Positions 17,001 to 26,041 of a DNA stretch of 64,000 nucleotides are shown piece by piece. Each line of letters begins with the position of its first letter. The stretch's first letter is position 1. This DNA is from Armatimonadota bacterium. Its GTDB lineage: Bacteria; Armatimonadota; Fimbriimonadia; Fimbriimonadales; Fimbriimonadaceae. The stretch lies in contig DAIDHV010000007.1 of the NCBI GenBank assembly GCA_027451905.1, positions 86,303 through 150,302 on the forward strand, read 5' to 3'. Made by a program: the position numbers and the translations under genes. The notes under the pieces were generated by a model. The model did not search any database. It was not told the origin of the DNA and saw only the letters and a list, made by a program, of their open reading frames with translations.

Positions 17001-17208
17001 CAACCCTCTTATCAAGGTTATGAACTTGGTAAGCCTTTTGATGGCGCCCACCATTATCTTGCCCTTAGGAAACATCACTCTATCTATCATCACCTTGGTT
17101 TGTGTTGCGGCCCTGACCTTTGCTCTTGTGTTCTCAAAGAAAGGGTCACTCTCTGATGACTTAAATAAAGAAAGCCATGCTCAGTATGATCCAGCCGTAA
17201 CCGAATGA
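14050..17208 (+). CDS. hppA: membrane-bound proton-pumping pyrophosphatase with a large extracytoplasmic insert
   Basis: The protein has 1052 residues from the ATG at 14050. Most family members have 660-800. A signal-like N-terminus is followed by the family core. The pyrophosphate-binding loop [20 protein letters not shown] comes first, then [20 protein letters not shown]. The second motif is [10 protein letters not shown] and the third is [20 protein letters not shown]. The segment [10 protein letters not shown] has Lys at the position where potassium-dependent enzymes have Ala, so a potassium-independent, proton-pumping type is predicted. Between the eighth and ninth membrane segments, at about residues 360-616 (bases about 15127-15898), lies an insert of some 255 residues with no recognised domain. 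By family topology this loop faces away from the cytosol. An upstream TTG at 14032 is less likely as the start. Confidence 0.92.
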   Translation: [1052 protein letters not shown]

Positions 17209-17230
17209 CGCTGATTGGAACCAATTAGCG
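17209..17230. other. small inverted repeat after hppA
   Basis: Ten-base arms (17209-17218 and 17221-17230) are complementary apart from one G-T pair, with only two bases between them. No T-run follows, so it is a poor terminator. It could be a protein-binding site or a weak hairpin in the short gap before the next gene. Confidence 0.25.
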
Positions 17231-17264
17231 GTAAGTTGGATTACAATAGAGAAGGTGTTACTTT

Positions 17265-17513
17265 ATGGGAATGTCAGTTGAAGATTTAAGAGCCTCAAAA
17301 TTTGCACGAAGCTTATTTGCAAAGCGGGGTCTTGACGTCACCCGATGTGACATTCGGGTGAACCACGGCGTTTGCTATATTCGAGGTCAAGTTCAACGAA
17401 TGAGCGGGATTGTGATCAATGACCTTGAAGCTGAGCTAGAGAATTGTGCCAAGGTCTTAAGAGGCAGGTCCGAGATTAAAGACGTTGTGCTAGACGTGGC
17501 TATTCGGCGTTAA
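17265..17513 (+). CDS. small BON-like domain protein
   Basis: The protein has 82 residues. It begins MGMSVEDLRASKFARSLFAK and then has a beta-alpha-beta-like pattern. The strand CDIRVNHGVCYIRGQVQR and the closing EIKDVVLDVAIRR resemble BON/OsmY repeats, in which a helix is packed against strands with a Gly-x-Val turn. It is soluble and has no signal peptide. A TACAAT box lies 18 bases before the ATG, and GAGAAGG at 17248-17254 may serve as a ribosome-binding site. It overlaps the end of the convergent folC by four bases. The function is unknown. The domain call rests on pattern only. Confidence 0.6.
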   Translation: MGMSVEDLRASKFARSLFAKRGLDVTRCDIRVNHGVCYIRGQVQRMSGIVINDLEAELENCAKVLRGRSEIKDVVLDVAIRR

Positions 17514-18805
17514 TCTTCCCAATCTAGGTGTAGTTCCCTGATTGCTTCTCCAACCAAGTAAAAGCTTCCTGTTACCAAAATAGGAAGTTCTTCTTGGTCT
17601 GCACGATCCATTGCAAGCTTGATTGCATCATCAAGAGAGCCTGCCTGAAGGACGGGAATGGCCAAGCTCTCAGCTATGTCAAAAACTTCTTGCCGGGGCC
17701 GCGAACGATGGTAATGAATCGGTGGCACGATCAGCAGGTCAGTAAGAGGAGCAAGTACTTTGTAGAATTGCTCTGGTAGATGCCCTTGAACCATGTTAGA
17801 AATGACGACTGTCCTCTTACTTGTCAGGTCAGGATCACTAAGGAAGGACGCAGCCAAAGATTCCACGCTGTCTCCATTGTGGGCACCGTCAAAAATCCAC
17901 TGAGTTTTACCAATTCTCTCCTTCTGATACCGGCCTGGTAAGAAAGCTTCTTGTGCGGCAAATTCCACCATTGATTGATTGACTTCCCTGCCGCTTGCAA
18001 GCAAACTGCTGATGGCTAAGGCAAAGTTATGAGGTTGCCAGTTGCTGGTTAACTTCTTGGGTATCGCATTAGAATAGCTGCCCCATCGAGACTGGTAGTT
18101 TCCATTATCATCAATCCTAAAATCAACTTCCTCTTCATAAATTGGCGATGCCAATTCGTTTGCTCTTCCCACAATAACTTCCCTTGCTTCCGCAGGAAGT
18201 TTGCCGATAACAATCGGCCTTTCAGGCTTAATAATTCCTGCTTTCTCAGATGCAATTTCGGCTAGAGAGTTGCCTAAGATGGCTTGGTGATCGAGTCCAA
18301 TGCTAGAAATGGTGCTGCAGGTAGAGGTCACTACGTTAGTGGCATCCAATCTTCCACCAAGACCGGTTTCTAGAGCAACAGATTGGCAGCCCTTTTGGGC
18401 CCATGCCACAAACCCCATAGCGGTCTTGAACTCAAACTCAGTGATGCCTCCAAATTCTGTGCTGGACATTGATTCCGCCACCGGCTGGATCTGTTCCACT
18501 AAGCTGGCAAAGTCCTCTTTTGATAACAGTCGGATTCCAATTTGGATTCTTTCCCGAGGGTCAACCACGTAAGGGCTAAAAAAGGCCCCAATGTTCTTGT
18601 CTTGTGCATAAAGCAGATACTGCAAAAAGGTGGTTGTTGACCCCTTGCCATTTGTTCCCGCGACATGAAAATAATCGCGAACGGGAGCTTTGAGGTCATT
18701 TTGCAAACCAAGCCGAGCACAAAATTCCTCCATGCGGTCAAGACCAAGCCTCCAGCCACGTGGTTCTAAGGAAGCCACGTAAGCTAGAGCCTGCTGGTAG
18801 GTCAT
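17510..18805 (-). CDS. folC: folylpolyglutamate synthase / dihydrofolate synthase
   Basis: The protein has 431 residues, a normal length. The Mur-ligase-type P-loop is GTNGKGSTTTF near residue 50. The folate-binding Ser-Pro loop is FFSPYVVDPRERIQI. The central domain has ETGLGGRLDATNVV and SIGLDHQAILG. The C-terminal domain opens with the conserved FDGAHNGDS. It adds glutamate to dihydropteroate and/or tetrahydrofolates using ATP in the cytosol. It is the second gene behind dapL on the minus strand with only 15 bases between them, so co-transcription is likely. Its own stop overlaps the small BON-like gene. Confidence 0.93.
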   Translation of the reverse strand: MTYQQALAYVASLEPRGWRLGLDRMEEFCARLGLQNDLKAPVRDYFHVAGTNGKGSTTTFLQYLLYAQDKNIGAFFSPYVVDPRERIQIGIRLLSKEDFASLVEQIQPVAESMSSTEFGGITEFEFKTAMGFVAWAQKGCQSVALETGLGGRLDATNVVTSTCSTISSIGLDHQAILGNSLAEIASEKAGIIKPERPIVIGKLPAEAREVIVGRANELASPIYEEEVDFRIDDNGNYQSRWGSYSNAIPKKLTSNWQPHNFALAISSLLASGREVNQSMVEFAAQEAFLPGRYQKERIGKTQWIFDGAHNGDSVESLAASFLSDPDLTSKRTVVISNMVQGHLPEQFYKVLAPLTDLLIVPPIHYHRSRPRQEVFDIAESLAIPVLQAGSLDDAIKLAMDRADQEELPILVTGSFYLVGEAIRELHLDWED

Positions 18806-18820
18806 AATCTAGAACTCGAT

Positions 18821-20023
18821 TTAAGAAGAAGAGGAAGCCAGTTGAGGCACAAGACCACTCTTGGCAATTCGGTCTACGGCTTCCTGCATCCGCTCTCCAT
18901 TTTTGTCGCCCACTATGGTGAGACTCAAGCGGACGTAACCTTCTCCTTCGGTCCCATAACCATTTCCAGGGATCGCTACAATATGAGCTCTCTTCAGCAG
19001 TTCGCCACAGAACTCGGCGGATGTCATATTTGGCTGGGGAACCCTAGCCCAAATATAGAAAGATGCTTTGGGAGAAGAAACATTCCAGCCTATTTTTCTT
19101 AACCCGTCAACAAGAATGTTGCGCCTTTGGTGGTAAAGCTTCATCGTTTCTTCATTGTCGAGGTTTTCTAGCGCATAGGCACCTGCCTCCGCAATTGCTG
19201 GAAACTGCTTGGAGTCTATGTTTGATTTCAGCTTTGATAGCGTTGAAATGGCATCTGGATTCCCGGCTGCAAATCCAAGCCTCCAACCCGTCATGTTGTA
19301 CATTTTGCTTAGAGAGTGAAATTCAATTGCTAAGTCCATTCCGCTCGGCTGCTGCAGAATCGTAGGGTGGTTGTATCCATCGTAGGTAACAGTGGCATAG
19401 GCCATGTCATTGACGGCAAGGATGTCATATTCTTTGCAGAATTGAAGCAGTTCTCGATAAAACGATTCGGTAGCTACGGCTCCGGTTGGATTATGGGGGT
19501 AGCAAACATAAAATAACTTAGCCCTCTTTGCAATGGCAGTTGGAATATCTTGTAGCTGAGGTAAGAAGCCATTTTGCTCTTTGAGGGGAGTTTCATAGAC
19601 CTCCGCTCCTGCCATCAAAGAGTTGACTTTGTAAACCGTATAACCAGGATTTGGCACAATCGAAACGTCACCAGCGTCCAGATAAGCCCATGCCAAATGA
19701 GCAAGTCCTTCTTTGCTGCCAATTAACTGAAGCAGGTTTTTGGAGGGATCAAGATCAACCTGAAAATGCTTCTTATAAAAGGCGGCGGCGGCATCAAGAT
19801 AAACCGGCCAGCCGGCAGAAGATTCGTCATAACGATGAGTTGCAGGGTTTCGAGCTGAAATTTCTAGAGCGTTGATAATTTGGGGAGGAGTTGGCTGATC
19901 GGGATCTCCAATCCCAAGATCAATAACATCTGCCCCAGAGGCAATGGCTTGTGCCTTGATCTTTGAAATCTCAGAAAATAGGTACGGAGGAATAAGATCG
20001 AGGCGTTGGGATCGAGTAGGCAC
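18821..20023 (-). CDS. dapL: LL-diaminopimelate aminotransferase
   Basis: The protein has 400 residues and is a class I/II fold aminotransferase. It has DLGIGDPDQPTPPQIINALE near residue 35 and YPHNPTGAVA near 175. The pyridoxal-phosphate lysine is in SLSKMYNMTGWR (Lys240, with Arg248 as the carboxylate-binding residue). The opening RLDLIPPYLFSEISKIKAQA is typical of DapL, particularly the DapL2-like group. The enzyme converts tetrahydrodipicolinate directly to LL-diaminopimelate for lysine and peptidoglycan synthesis. The start is GTG. A TACATT box ends six bases before it, so the message may be leaderless. Other aminotransferase specificities cannot be fully excluded. Confidence 0.87.
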   Translation of the reverse strand: MPTRSQRLDLIPPYLFSEISKIKAQAIASGADVIDLGIGDPDQPTPPQIINALEISARNPATHRYDESSAGWPVYLDAAAAFYKKHFQVDLDPSKNLLQLIGSKEGLAHLAWAYLDAGDVSIVPNPGYTVYKVNSLMAGAEVYETPLKEQNGFLPQLQDIPTAIAKRAKLFYVCYPHNPTGAVATESFYRELLQFCKEYDILAVNDMAYATVTYDGYNHPTILQQPSGMDLAIEFHSLSKMYNMTGWRLGFAAGNPDAISTLSKLKSNIDSKQFPAIAEAGAYALENLDNEETMKLYHQRRNILVDGLRKIGWNVSSPKASFYIWARVPQPNMTSAEFCGELLKRAHIVAIPGNGYGTEGEGYVRLSLTIVGDKNGERMQEAVDRIAKSGLVPQLASSSS

Positions 20024-20105
20024 CTAAAAAATGTACCTAAATTTGGCACGACTCTTGCCGGCGTTTGGTGTAAATCTGCTTCTATACGGTAAATTATATT
20101 GGACT

Positions 20106-20182
20106 CGGGGTGTGGCGCAGCTTGGTAGCGCACCTGCTTTGGGAGCAGGGGGTCGCAAGTTCGAATCTTGTCGCCCCGACCA
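20106..20182 (+). tRNA. tRNA-Pro (anticodon TGG)
   Basis: The cloverleaf is complete. The acceptor stem pairs 20106-20112 with 20172-20178. The anticodon stem CCTGC/GCAGG closes the loop TTTGGGA, which places TGG at 20140-20142. The T-arm loop reads TTCGAAT between GCAAG and CTTGT. The discriminator A and an encoded CCA occupy 20179-20182. TGG reads CCN proline codons, preferentially CCA and CCG. It stands alone between dapL and the GGDEF gene. Confidence 0.97.
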
Positions 20183-20213
20183 CTATCAATTCCTAGCAAA
20201 CTGCTTTAATGGC

Positions 20214-21359
20214 ATGAATATTGCCGATTTTTATCTACAACCGACTTCTGATGAGAAAACCGCTTTACTAAGCGATTTATTGCCATGGGGGCCCGCCAAG
20301 AGCGGCTTCGGAGACGGATGTAGAATGATAGATTCGGAATCCAGCAGCTATATGGCCTTGGAGGCTCTCGTGCAATCTGTTGTGTTGTCTCAACGCGCAG
20401 CGGCGGGCTGGATCTCACTAAAAATGGGTCGGGGGTTTATCGTTGTCGGCTCGGTTGGCTTTCCCTTCCCTTCTTTTCTCGAAATTGGTTCGCCGGAGTC
20501 CAAGGCAATCCTCCATCGGGGGATAACCAAAGAGGTTCGGCCAAAATGGAAAGATAGCCAAGCCAACGAGTATCCAAACTCTAGTTCTTCGGTTCACTTA
20601 GGCTGCTTTTTAGAAACCCAATCCGGAATTAAAGGTGTGCTTTCTCTGTTGTTTGCCGATGAAGTTGACGCCAACTTGGCCAGCGAAAGTGCCATTGTCA
20701 GTGCGGCTGCGTCCGCTAGATTTTGCATTGAAGCAGCAGAGTCGGCAGCTCAAGTCCGGTCCCGTGTTCATGAGGCAGTAGATCAGAACAAGCGGCTACT
20801 CAGGCGCTTACAAGATTTGGAACTTAGCAATACCGATCTTCAAGTTACAAAAGGTGCCCTAGAAACCAAAAATCTGGAGCTTCGCGATCTTGCTGATTTG
20901 GATGGTGCCACAGGCTTGCTTAATCAGAGAGCGTTTTACCAAGAACTCTCAGCCAAGGTTCAATCCGGCGCTCAGACCGCGGTGGCGATTATAGATGTTG
21001 ACAACTTCAAGGCGTATAATGACCAGTTTGGTCATCTCGCCGGTGATGAAGTGCTTCGAAGACTTGGCAACTTGCTCAGAGAAGAATGCGGTCTGGATAG
21101 CCTTGCCGCAAGGTACGGTGGCGAAGAATTCGCAATCATTTTTGGCCCAAGATCGGCTGAAAATGCCCTTGATGTCACCAATCACATCAGACAGATGGCA
21201 GAAGATATGGAGTGGCCAAACCGCGATATTACATTTACAGCTGGAGTTGCCAAAAACAATCGACTGATTCAAGATGCAAAGGAATTAGTCCATCGAGCCG
21301 ACCAAGCCCTCTACGTTGGAAAAAGATCAGGCAAGAACAAAGTTCTTGCCTGGGAATAA
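20214..21359 (+). CDS. diguanylate cyclase (GAF-like sensor plus GGDEF)
   Basis: The protein has 381 residues from the ATG at 20214. The N-terminal half, about residues 40-190, resembles a GAF-type sensor (LEALVQSVVLSQRAAAGWIS, GVLSLLFADEVDANL). A coiled coil at about 190-230 (LLRRLQDLELSNTDLQVTKG) links it to a GGDEF domain at about 235-380. The active-site motif is Gly-Gly-Glu-Glu-Phe in RYGGEEFAIIF, and the metal-binding Asp is in IIDVDNFKAYNDQFGHLAGD. It should make cyclic di-GMP. No RxxD inhibitory site stands out just upstream of the GGEEF. An ATG at 20325 is an alternative start. A frame open through the tRNA upstream is not real. Confidence 0.85.
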   Translation: MNIADFYLQPTSDEKTALLSDLLPWGPAKSGFGDGCRMIDSESSSYMALEALVQSVVLSQRAAAGWISLKMGRGFIVVGSVGFPFPSFLEIGSPESKAILHRGITKEVRPKWKDSQANEYPNSSSSVHLGCFLETQSGIKGVLSLLFADEVDANLASESAIVSAAASARFCIEAAESAAQVRSRVHEAVDQNKRLLRRLQDLELSNTDLQVTKGALETKNLELRDLADLDGATGLLNQRAFYQELSAKVQSGAQTAVAIIDVDNFKAYNDQFGHLAGDEVLRRLGNLLREECGLDSLAARYGGEEFAIIFGPRSAENALDVTNHIRQMAEDMEWPNRDITFTAGVAKNNRLIQDAKELVHRADQALYVGKRSGKNKVLAWE

Positions 21360-21381
21360 ACAAATTGGCTTTAAAAGCCGC

Positions 21382-23892
21382 TTAATGAGCTTCTGAGAAC
21401 CCAATAATGGGTGGTGGAGGCACTTTAACCCCCATGATGTCACCCCAGAGGATCTGATTAAGCTCTAAATCAGGGCCGGTATGTTCAGCAAATCGGTCCA
21501 TAATTTTTTCACTTTCCTTGGCTCCATAGGCAGAAAGACTGCCAATTTGGTCCGCTATTGACCTTTCCGGTTTGATTGCTTCGTAGGGCTTGGCATTAAG
21601 CGGGGAAACCCAAAACCTTCCAATCGGAGCCGCATTGGCATCAAACGAATTCATAGGTGGTAAACCTAGCATAAGTTCGATGGTTCGCAGCATGCTGTCA
21701 GTGTTGTAAAAGTGGCTGTCAACATAGCTCTTTTCCAAGTACGGAGAGATCAATAATGCAGTGGATCTGTGGCAATCGACGTGGTCATAGCCTGCCTGGG
21801 AGTCATCTTCTAGAATGCAAATGAGGGTGGACTTCCAGAACTTAGAGTGGCTGACCGCCTGAACGATCTCGCCGATGCAATAGTCGTTGTCGGCAACCAT
21901 GGCTTGGGGTGTATATTCACCGGGGACGGTGCCCATTGTATGGTCTCTCATGATCCTTAGCATCTGCAACTGAGGCATCTTTCCGGACTTTTGCCACTTA
22001 TGAAAGCTTCGCATCCACTCTTGGAAGCGGCTATTGGCATGATGCTTTCCGTAGTACTTGAGCTGCTTCGGAGCCGAAAAACCATCCTTAACCCACAGGT
22101 CACTATCGGCATAGGCTAGGTCAAACTGTCTGAAACTTGGGTCCGTAAGCTTTAAAAGGCTCCGCTTGTTAGCGACCTCTAAATGCTTCCCATCGTCCGT
22201 GATATGGCCAGATGAATCAACATAGAATCCAAAGTTTCGAAGTGATTTATGATGCCGTAAGGCGTCGTCCCAAATATATCCATTTGCGGGAGCATTCACA
22301 TCCCGTAGCCCATGGGTATCTGGAGCCATGTTCGCATTATCACCCTCGAAGTCATAATAGTTGGTGCGTCCCGAGTAATTTGCGGGAGCATTTCTGGTCA
22401 CGTATTCTGAAGCAATGCCCGCTACTGACCAAGACCACCCATCCGCGCTCACGTCAGAGCAAGTATAGAAGTTGTCGTATAGTCCAAACCTTCTGACCAG
22501 CGCATGTTCGTTTGGGGTCACGTCTTCTCCAAACATCGTCAGAGAAGGATCACCGTTGCCACGCTTGATGTCTCCAAAAACTTGATCATAAGTGCGGTTT
22601 TCTTTGATGATGTAAATGACGTGCTTGATGCCAGGATTATAAAATCCTCTGCTATTGCCGGTTCGCAAATTAAGGTTTCCTAAAGATTCGGCTGTTAATT
22701 TGGGCAAGTTTTGAAGGCAATCTTGGTAGTCAACAACCGTAGCATTGCCCTCTAAAATGTTCAGAACATACCGTCCATGCCCGTTGACCGGTGTTCCATT
22801 TGGAACCCTAGTATTTGATCCCTTAGCGTTGGCAACGATAAGAGTCTTTCCATCATGAGACAAATTGAGGCAAGATGGATACCAACCAACTGGAATCAAG
22901 CCCACCAAAGTGTTTTTCTTGAGGCTGACAATTCCAACGCTGTTGGCATCGCCCAAGGTCACCAATAGCCGATCATGAGGCGCAATCGCTATTCCTAATG
23001 GAGTGGATCCGCTTAAGCTTCTTATTGGTGTGGGGCGCACCAATGTAGTCTGGACAACACGATTGGTCAGCGTATTGATTGTTGAAACCGTGTCGCTGGT
23101 TGAATTTGCAGTGAAAAGAAGATGCCGCTTGGGAGCAAAGGTTAAGCCAGTTGGGTTGAGCCCAACCTTGACTTGCTTCATCGCTTGGTTGTGATTGACA
23201 ACCTCAATGACCCCGTTTCTTTCGCAGCCAATGTAAAAAGATCCGTCCGCATATTGAACTCCGAGCGGATAGGCAGGAATTGATAGTTTTGCAATTTGCT
23301 TTCCCGTATTTCCATTATAAAGAAAGGCGATGCCATGATAGTCCGGTCCGTCTTGACCATTGACAACCGCGCAGATTTCATCATTATCAGGGTCAAATCC
23401 AATTCCTGCCACTGGTCCGACTTTGATCGTGGAATCGACATTTATTGCAGTTGGTGGAGTTTGTAACTGCCCGGTTGCGGAAACTCGATAATTTAAGACT
23501 TGCTCTTGAGGACCGCGAGACACGAGCAAATGAAGGCCGTCTGCCATCGGAGCCCAGCACAAACCATAGTAGAGCCCATCCGGTCCAGGCTTTGGTCCCT
23601 TCCCGTTAAAACTTAATTTATCAAGAACCTGTCCCGTTTCGGGGTCAAGGATTGAGAGATTCTCCCGAAAGCCAGAATCGGTCACTGCCAAGAAACGGTG
23701 GTCTGGACTTTCCTTCATGTTGCATGGGAAGCTACCAAGATTGACGGTTTTCCCGACGGGAGACAAAAACCGACCCGAAGAGTCAGGGGATGGTTCGCGC
23801 TTCGGCGTTTGATGCCTTGGAATCAGGAAGGCCGTGCCAGTAACAGCGGCGGTCATAAAGAGACAAGTTTGAAAAAGATGCTTTGGGTTCAT
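21382..23892 (-). CDS. exported beta-propeller / phosphoesterase-family protein
   Basis: The protein has 836 residues from the ATG at 23892. A TAAGAT box lies 11 bases before that ATG, so an ATG at 23916 is less likely. A signal peptide (CLFMTAAVTGTAFLIP) is followed at about residues 45-390 by a YVTN-type beta-propeller (for example FTANSTSDTVSTINTLTNRV). Residues about 430-800 are a phosphoesterase family domain (PF04185-like). It opens with HVIYIIKENRTYDQVFGDI and contains SADGWSWSVAGIASEY and LEDDSQAGYDHVDCHRS, which probably include the metal ligands. Related proteins include phospholipase C and acid phosphatase types. The substrate is not evident. The likely location is the periplasm. 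Confidence 0.8.
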   Translation of the reverse strand: MNPKHLFQTCLFMTAAVTGTAFLIPRHQTPKREPSPDSSGRFLSPVGKTVNLGSFPCNMKESPDHRFLAVTDSGFRENLSILDPETGQVLDKLSFNGKGPKPGPDGLYYGLCWAPMADGLHLLVSRGPQEQVLNYRVSATGQLQTPPTAINVDSTIKVGPVAGIGFDPDNDEICAVVNGQDGPDYHGIAFLYNGNTGKQIAKLSIPAYPLGVQYADGSFYIGCERNGVIEVVNHNQAMKQVKVGLNPTGLTFAPKRHLLFTANSTSDTVSTINTLTNRVVQTTLVRPTPIRSLSGSTPLGIAIAPHDRLLVTLGDANSVGIVSLKKNTLVGLIPVGWYPSCLNLSHDGKTLIVANAKGSNTRVPNGTPVNGHGRYVLNILEGNATVVDYQDCLQNLPKLTAESLGNLNLRTGNSRGFYNPGIKHVIYIIKENRTYDQVFGDIKRGNGDPSLTMFGEDVTPNEHALVRRFGLYDNFYTCSDVSADGWSWSVAGIASEYVTRNAPANYSGRTNYYDFEGDNANMAPDTHGLRDVNAPANGYIWDDALRHHKSLRNFGFYVDSSGHITDDGKHLEVANKRSLLKLTDPSFRQFDLAYADSDLWVKDGFSAPKQLKYYGKHHANSRFQEWMRSFHKWQKSGKMPQLQMLRIMRDHTMGTVPGEYTPQAMVADNDYCIGEIVQAVSHSKFWKSTLICILEDDSQAGYDHVDCHRSTALLISPYLEKSYVDSHFYNTDSMLRTIELMLGLPPMNSFDANAAPIGRFWVSPLNAKPYEAIKPERSIADQIGSLSAYGAKESEKIMDRFAEHTGPDLELNQILWGDIMGVKVPPPPIIGFSEAH

Positions 23893-23952
23893 GCCACAGG
23901 TTAATCTTACTAGCAAGTTGTTAAGGTCCGCGCAGGTACCCTACATGTTGGG

Positions 23953-25566
23953 ATGGCTATCCTGGCGTCAACTATTAACCTCAATGATGAGGAACATTCC
24001 TCGAACCGTTCAGCCACATTGCACCTGCTTGAAGAGTTGGCAAAATGGAAGGAGTGGGCAACAAAAGGAGGTGGAGAGTCCGCCCTTGCCAAGCACAAAC
24101 AACGGAATAAATTAACAGCAAGGGAACGGATTCATGCCTTGATTGATGAAGGCTCTCCTTTTTTAGAAACCAGCGCTCTGGCCGCCAATGGGCTTTACAA
24201 AAATGAAGTCCCTTCTGCAGGGATCGTCACCGGCATCGGCAAAGTATCTGAGCGTCTGTGCATGATCGTTGCCAACGACGCTACCGTCAAAGGAGGAACT
24301 TATCACCCGCTGACAGTTAAAAAGCACCTACGAGCCCAAGAAATTGCCCAAGAGAACGGGCTGCCTTGCATTTACTTGGTGGATTCAGGAGGAGCATTTT
24401 TACCACTGCAGGCAGAAGTCTTCCCTGATCGAGACCACTTTGGTCGAATTTTTTATAACCAGGCGCTCATGAGCTCAATGGGAATCCCGCAGATTTCCGC
24501 AGTTATGGGGTCGTGCACGGCGGGAGGAGCCTATGTTCCTGCCATGAGCGATGAGTCCATTATCGTAAAAGGGACCGGCACAATCTTTTTAGGGGGCCCC
24601 CCTTTGGTTAAAGCCGCAACCGGTGAAGACGTAACGGCGGAGGAATTGGGTGGGGCCGACGTCCATACAAGGCTCAGCGGCGTTGCGGACCACTATGCAG
24701 AAAGTGATGTGGAAGCCCTTGAAAAAGTACGAACGATCATTTCGCATTTGGGAGCTCTGCCATCCAACCGCTTTCTGACCGACTGGAAGCCCGCCGAACC
24801 TCCTCTTTACGATGATAAGGATTTGTATGCCCTGATTCCGCAATCCAGCAAAGCAATAATCCCAATGAGGGAAATCCTCGCGAGGCTTTGTGATGGCTCT
24901 CAATTTGACGAATTCAAGGCTAGGTATGGAACAACCTTGATCTGCGGCTTTGCTCGCATCGAAGGTCACTTGGTTGGCATTCTTGCCAATGACGGAATCC
25001 TATTTAGCGAGTCTAGCCAAAAGGGAGCCCATTTTATCGAACTCTGCTGTCAACGGCAAATTCCTCTCTTGTTTTTGCAAAACATCAGCGGCTTCATGGT
25101 TGGCAAAAAGGCAGAAAACGAGGGCATCGCGCGGCACGGCGCCAAACTCGTGACCGCAGTGAGCACCGCCTCGGTGCCAAAGATCACGGTTATTATCGGA
25201 GGCAGTTATGGCGCAGGAAACTATGGCATGTGCGGAAGAGCCTTTGCTCCTCGATTCCTCTACATGTGGCCCAACGCTAAAATTTCGGTTATGGGCGGAG
25301 AGCAAGCCGCCAACGTTATGGTCACCGTTCAATCCCAAGCTTCCCTTGCCAAAGGGATGACATTATCGGCAGAAGAAATTGCCGGCATCAAAGACCCCTT
25401 ACTTGCCAAGTATGCCGAAGAGTCAAGCGCCTATTACTCCACGGCAAGGATCTGGGACGACGGGATCATCGATCCTGTCCATACCCGCACAGTGATTGCC
25501 CTTTCTTTGGAAGCAACCACTTGCGGACCTATTCAGCACCAACGAGTTCCTCTCTTTAGGATGTAA
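23953..25566 (+). CDS. methylcrotonyl-CoA carboxylase, carboxyltransferase (beta) subunit
   Basis: The protein has 537 residues, the usual length for the MCC beta subunit. It has the two crotonase-like halves of acyl-CoA carboxyltransferases. Specific MCC hallmarks are [20 protein letters not shown] and [18 protein letters not shown]. The next two are [19 protein letters not shown] and the C-terminal [18 protein letters not shown]. It transfers the carboxyl group from carboxybiotin to 3-methylcrotonyl-CoA in leucine breakdown. The biotin carboxylase partner is not adjacent but probably is the gene at 39583-41088. Propionyl- or geranyl-CoA carboxylase beta are alternatives. The motif set favours MCC. 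It is divergent from the phosphoesterase gene. Confidence 0.87.
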   Translation: MAILASTINLNDEEHSSNRSATLHLLEELAKWKEWATKGGGESALAKHKQRNKLTARERIHALIDEGSPFLETSALAANGLYKNEVPSAGIVTGIGKVSERLCMIVANDATVKGGTYHPLTVKKHLRAQEIAQENGLPCIYLVDSGGAFLPLQAEVFPDRDHFGRIFYNQALMSSMGIPQISAVMGSCTAGGAYVPAMSDESIIVKGTGTIFLGGPPLVKAATGEDVTAEELGGADVHTRLSGVADHYAESDVEALEKVRTIISHLGALPSNRFLTDWKPAEPPLYDDKDLYALIPQSSKAIIPMREILARLCDGSQFDEFKARYGTTLICGFARIEGHLVGILANDGILFSESSQKGAHFIELCCQRQIPLLFLQNISGFMVGKKAENEGIARHGAKLVTAVSTASVPKITVIIGGSYGAGNYGMCGRAFAPRFLYMWPNAKISVMGGEQAANVMVTVQSQASLAKGMTLSAEEIAGIKDPLLAKYAEESSAYYSTARIWDDGIIDPVHTRTVIALSLEATTCGPIQHQRVPLFRM

Positions 25567-25580
25567 TCTAGCCAAAGGAT

Positions 25581-25603
25581 GGTGATTTGGCATAGAAATC
25601 ACC
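25581..25603. other. short perfect hairpin between mccB and msrB
   Basis: GGTGATTT (25581-25588) and AAATCACC (25596-25603) form a perfect eight-base-pair stem with a seven-base loop. It is not followed by a T-run in either direction, so it may be an operator or attenuating hairpin rather than a terminator. Confidence 0.3.
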
Positions 25604-25627
25604 CAAAGTTACGTTCTTAATAGGGAA

Positions 25628-26041
25628 ATGGAAAAAGTTACCAAAACTGACCAGGAGTGGAGAAATGTTCTTACCCCGCAGCAGTATCATGTGCTCAGAG
25701 AGAAAGGGACGGAAAGGCCTTTTACTGGCGAATATTGGGACAATCATCAAGAAGGACAGTATCATTGCGCAGGCTGCGGAGAAATCTTGTTCACCTCAAG
25801 CCAAAAGTTTGAATCTGGCTGCGGATGGCCCAGCTTTTATGAGTCTCTTGACCCAGAAAAAGTAGAAGAGCACGTGGACAATAGCTTTGGCATGAAAAGA
25901 ATTGAGGTGACTTGCAAAAAATGTGGCGGCCACTTGGGCCACGTTTTTCCTGATGGACCTCAACCTACCGGCCTTAGGTACTGCATAAATTCGGCCAGCT
26001 TGCAGTTTCATCCAGACAAGGACCAAGCACCTCAATCGTAA
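25628..26041 (+). CDS. msrB: peptide-methionine (R)-S-oxide reductase
   Basis: The protein has 137 residues. Two CxxC pairs (Cys47/Cys50 and Cys96/Cys99) form the structural zinc site. The nucleophile is Cys119 in [11 protein letters not shown], and Cys65 in SGCGWPSF is a candidate resolving residue. The motif [16 protein letters not shown] is diagnostic. It reduces methionine-R-sulfoxide in proteins in the cytosol, with no signal peptide seen. The stop shares a base with the natA-like start (TAATG), so it is translated together with the ABC exporter. A TTAATA box lies five bases before the ATG. Confidence 0.96.
   Translation: MEKVTKTDQEWRNVLTPQQYHVLREKGTERPFTGEYWDNHQEGQYHCAGCGEILFTSSQKFESGCGWPSFYESLDPEKVEEHVDNSFGMKRIEVTCKKCGGHLGHVFPDGPQPTGLRYCINSASLQFHPDKDQAPQS

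Noticed and set aside
20031..20213. Open frame running through the tRNA-Pro gene into the GGDEF protein
   Set aside because: The codons overlap a complete cloverleaf, and the encoded residues are not family-like until after the tRNA. A start at 20214 or 20325 is more reasonable.
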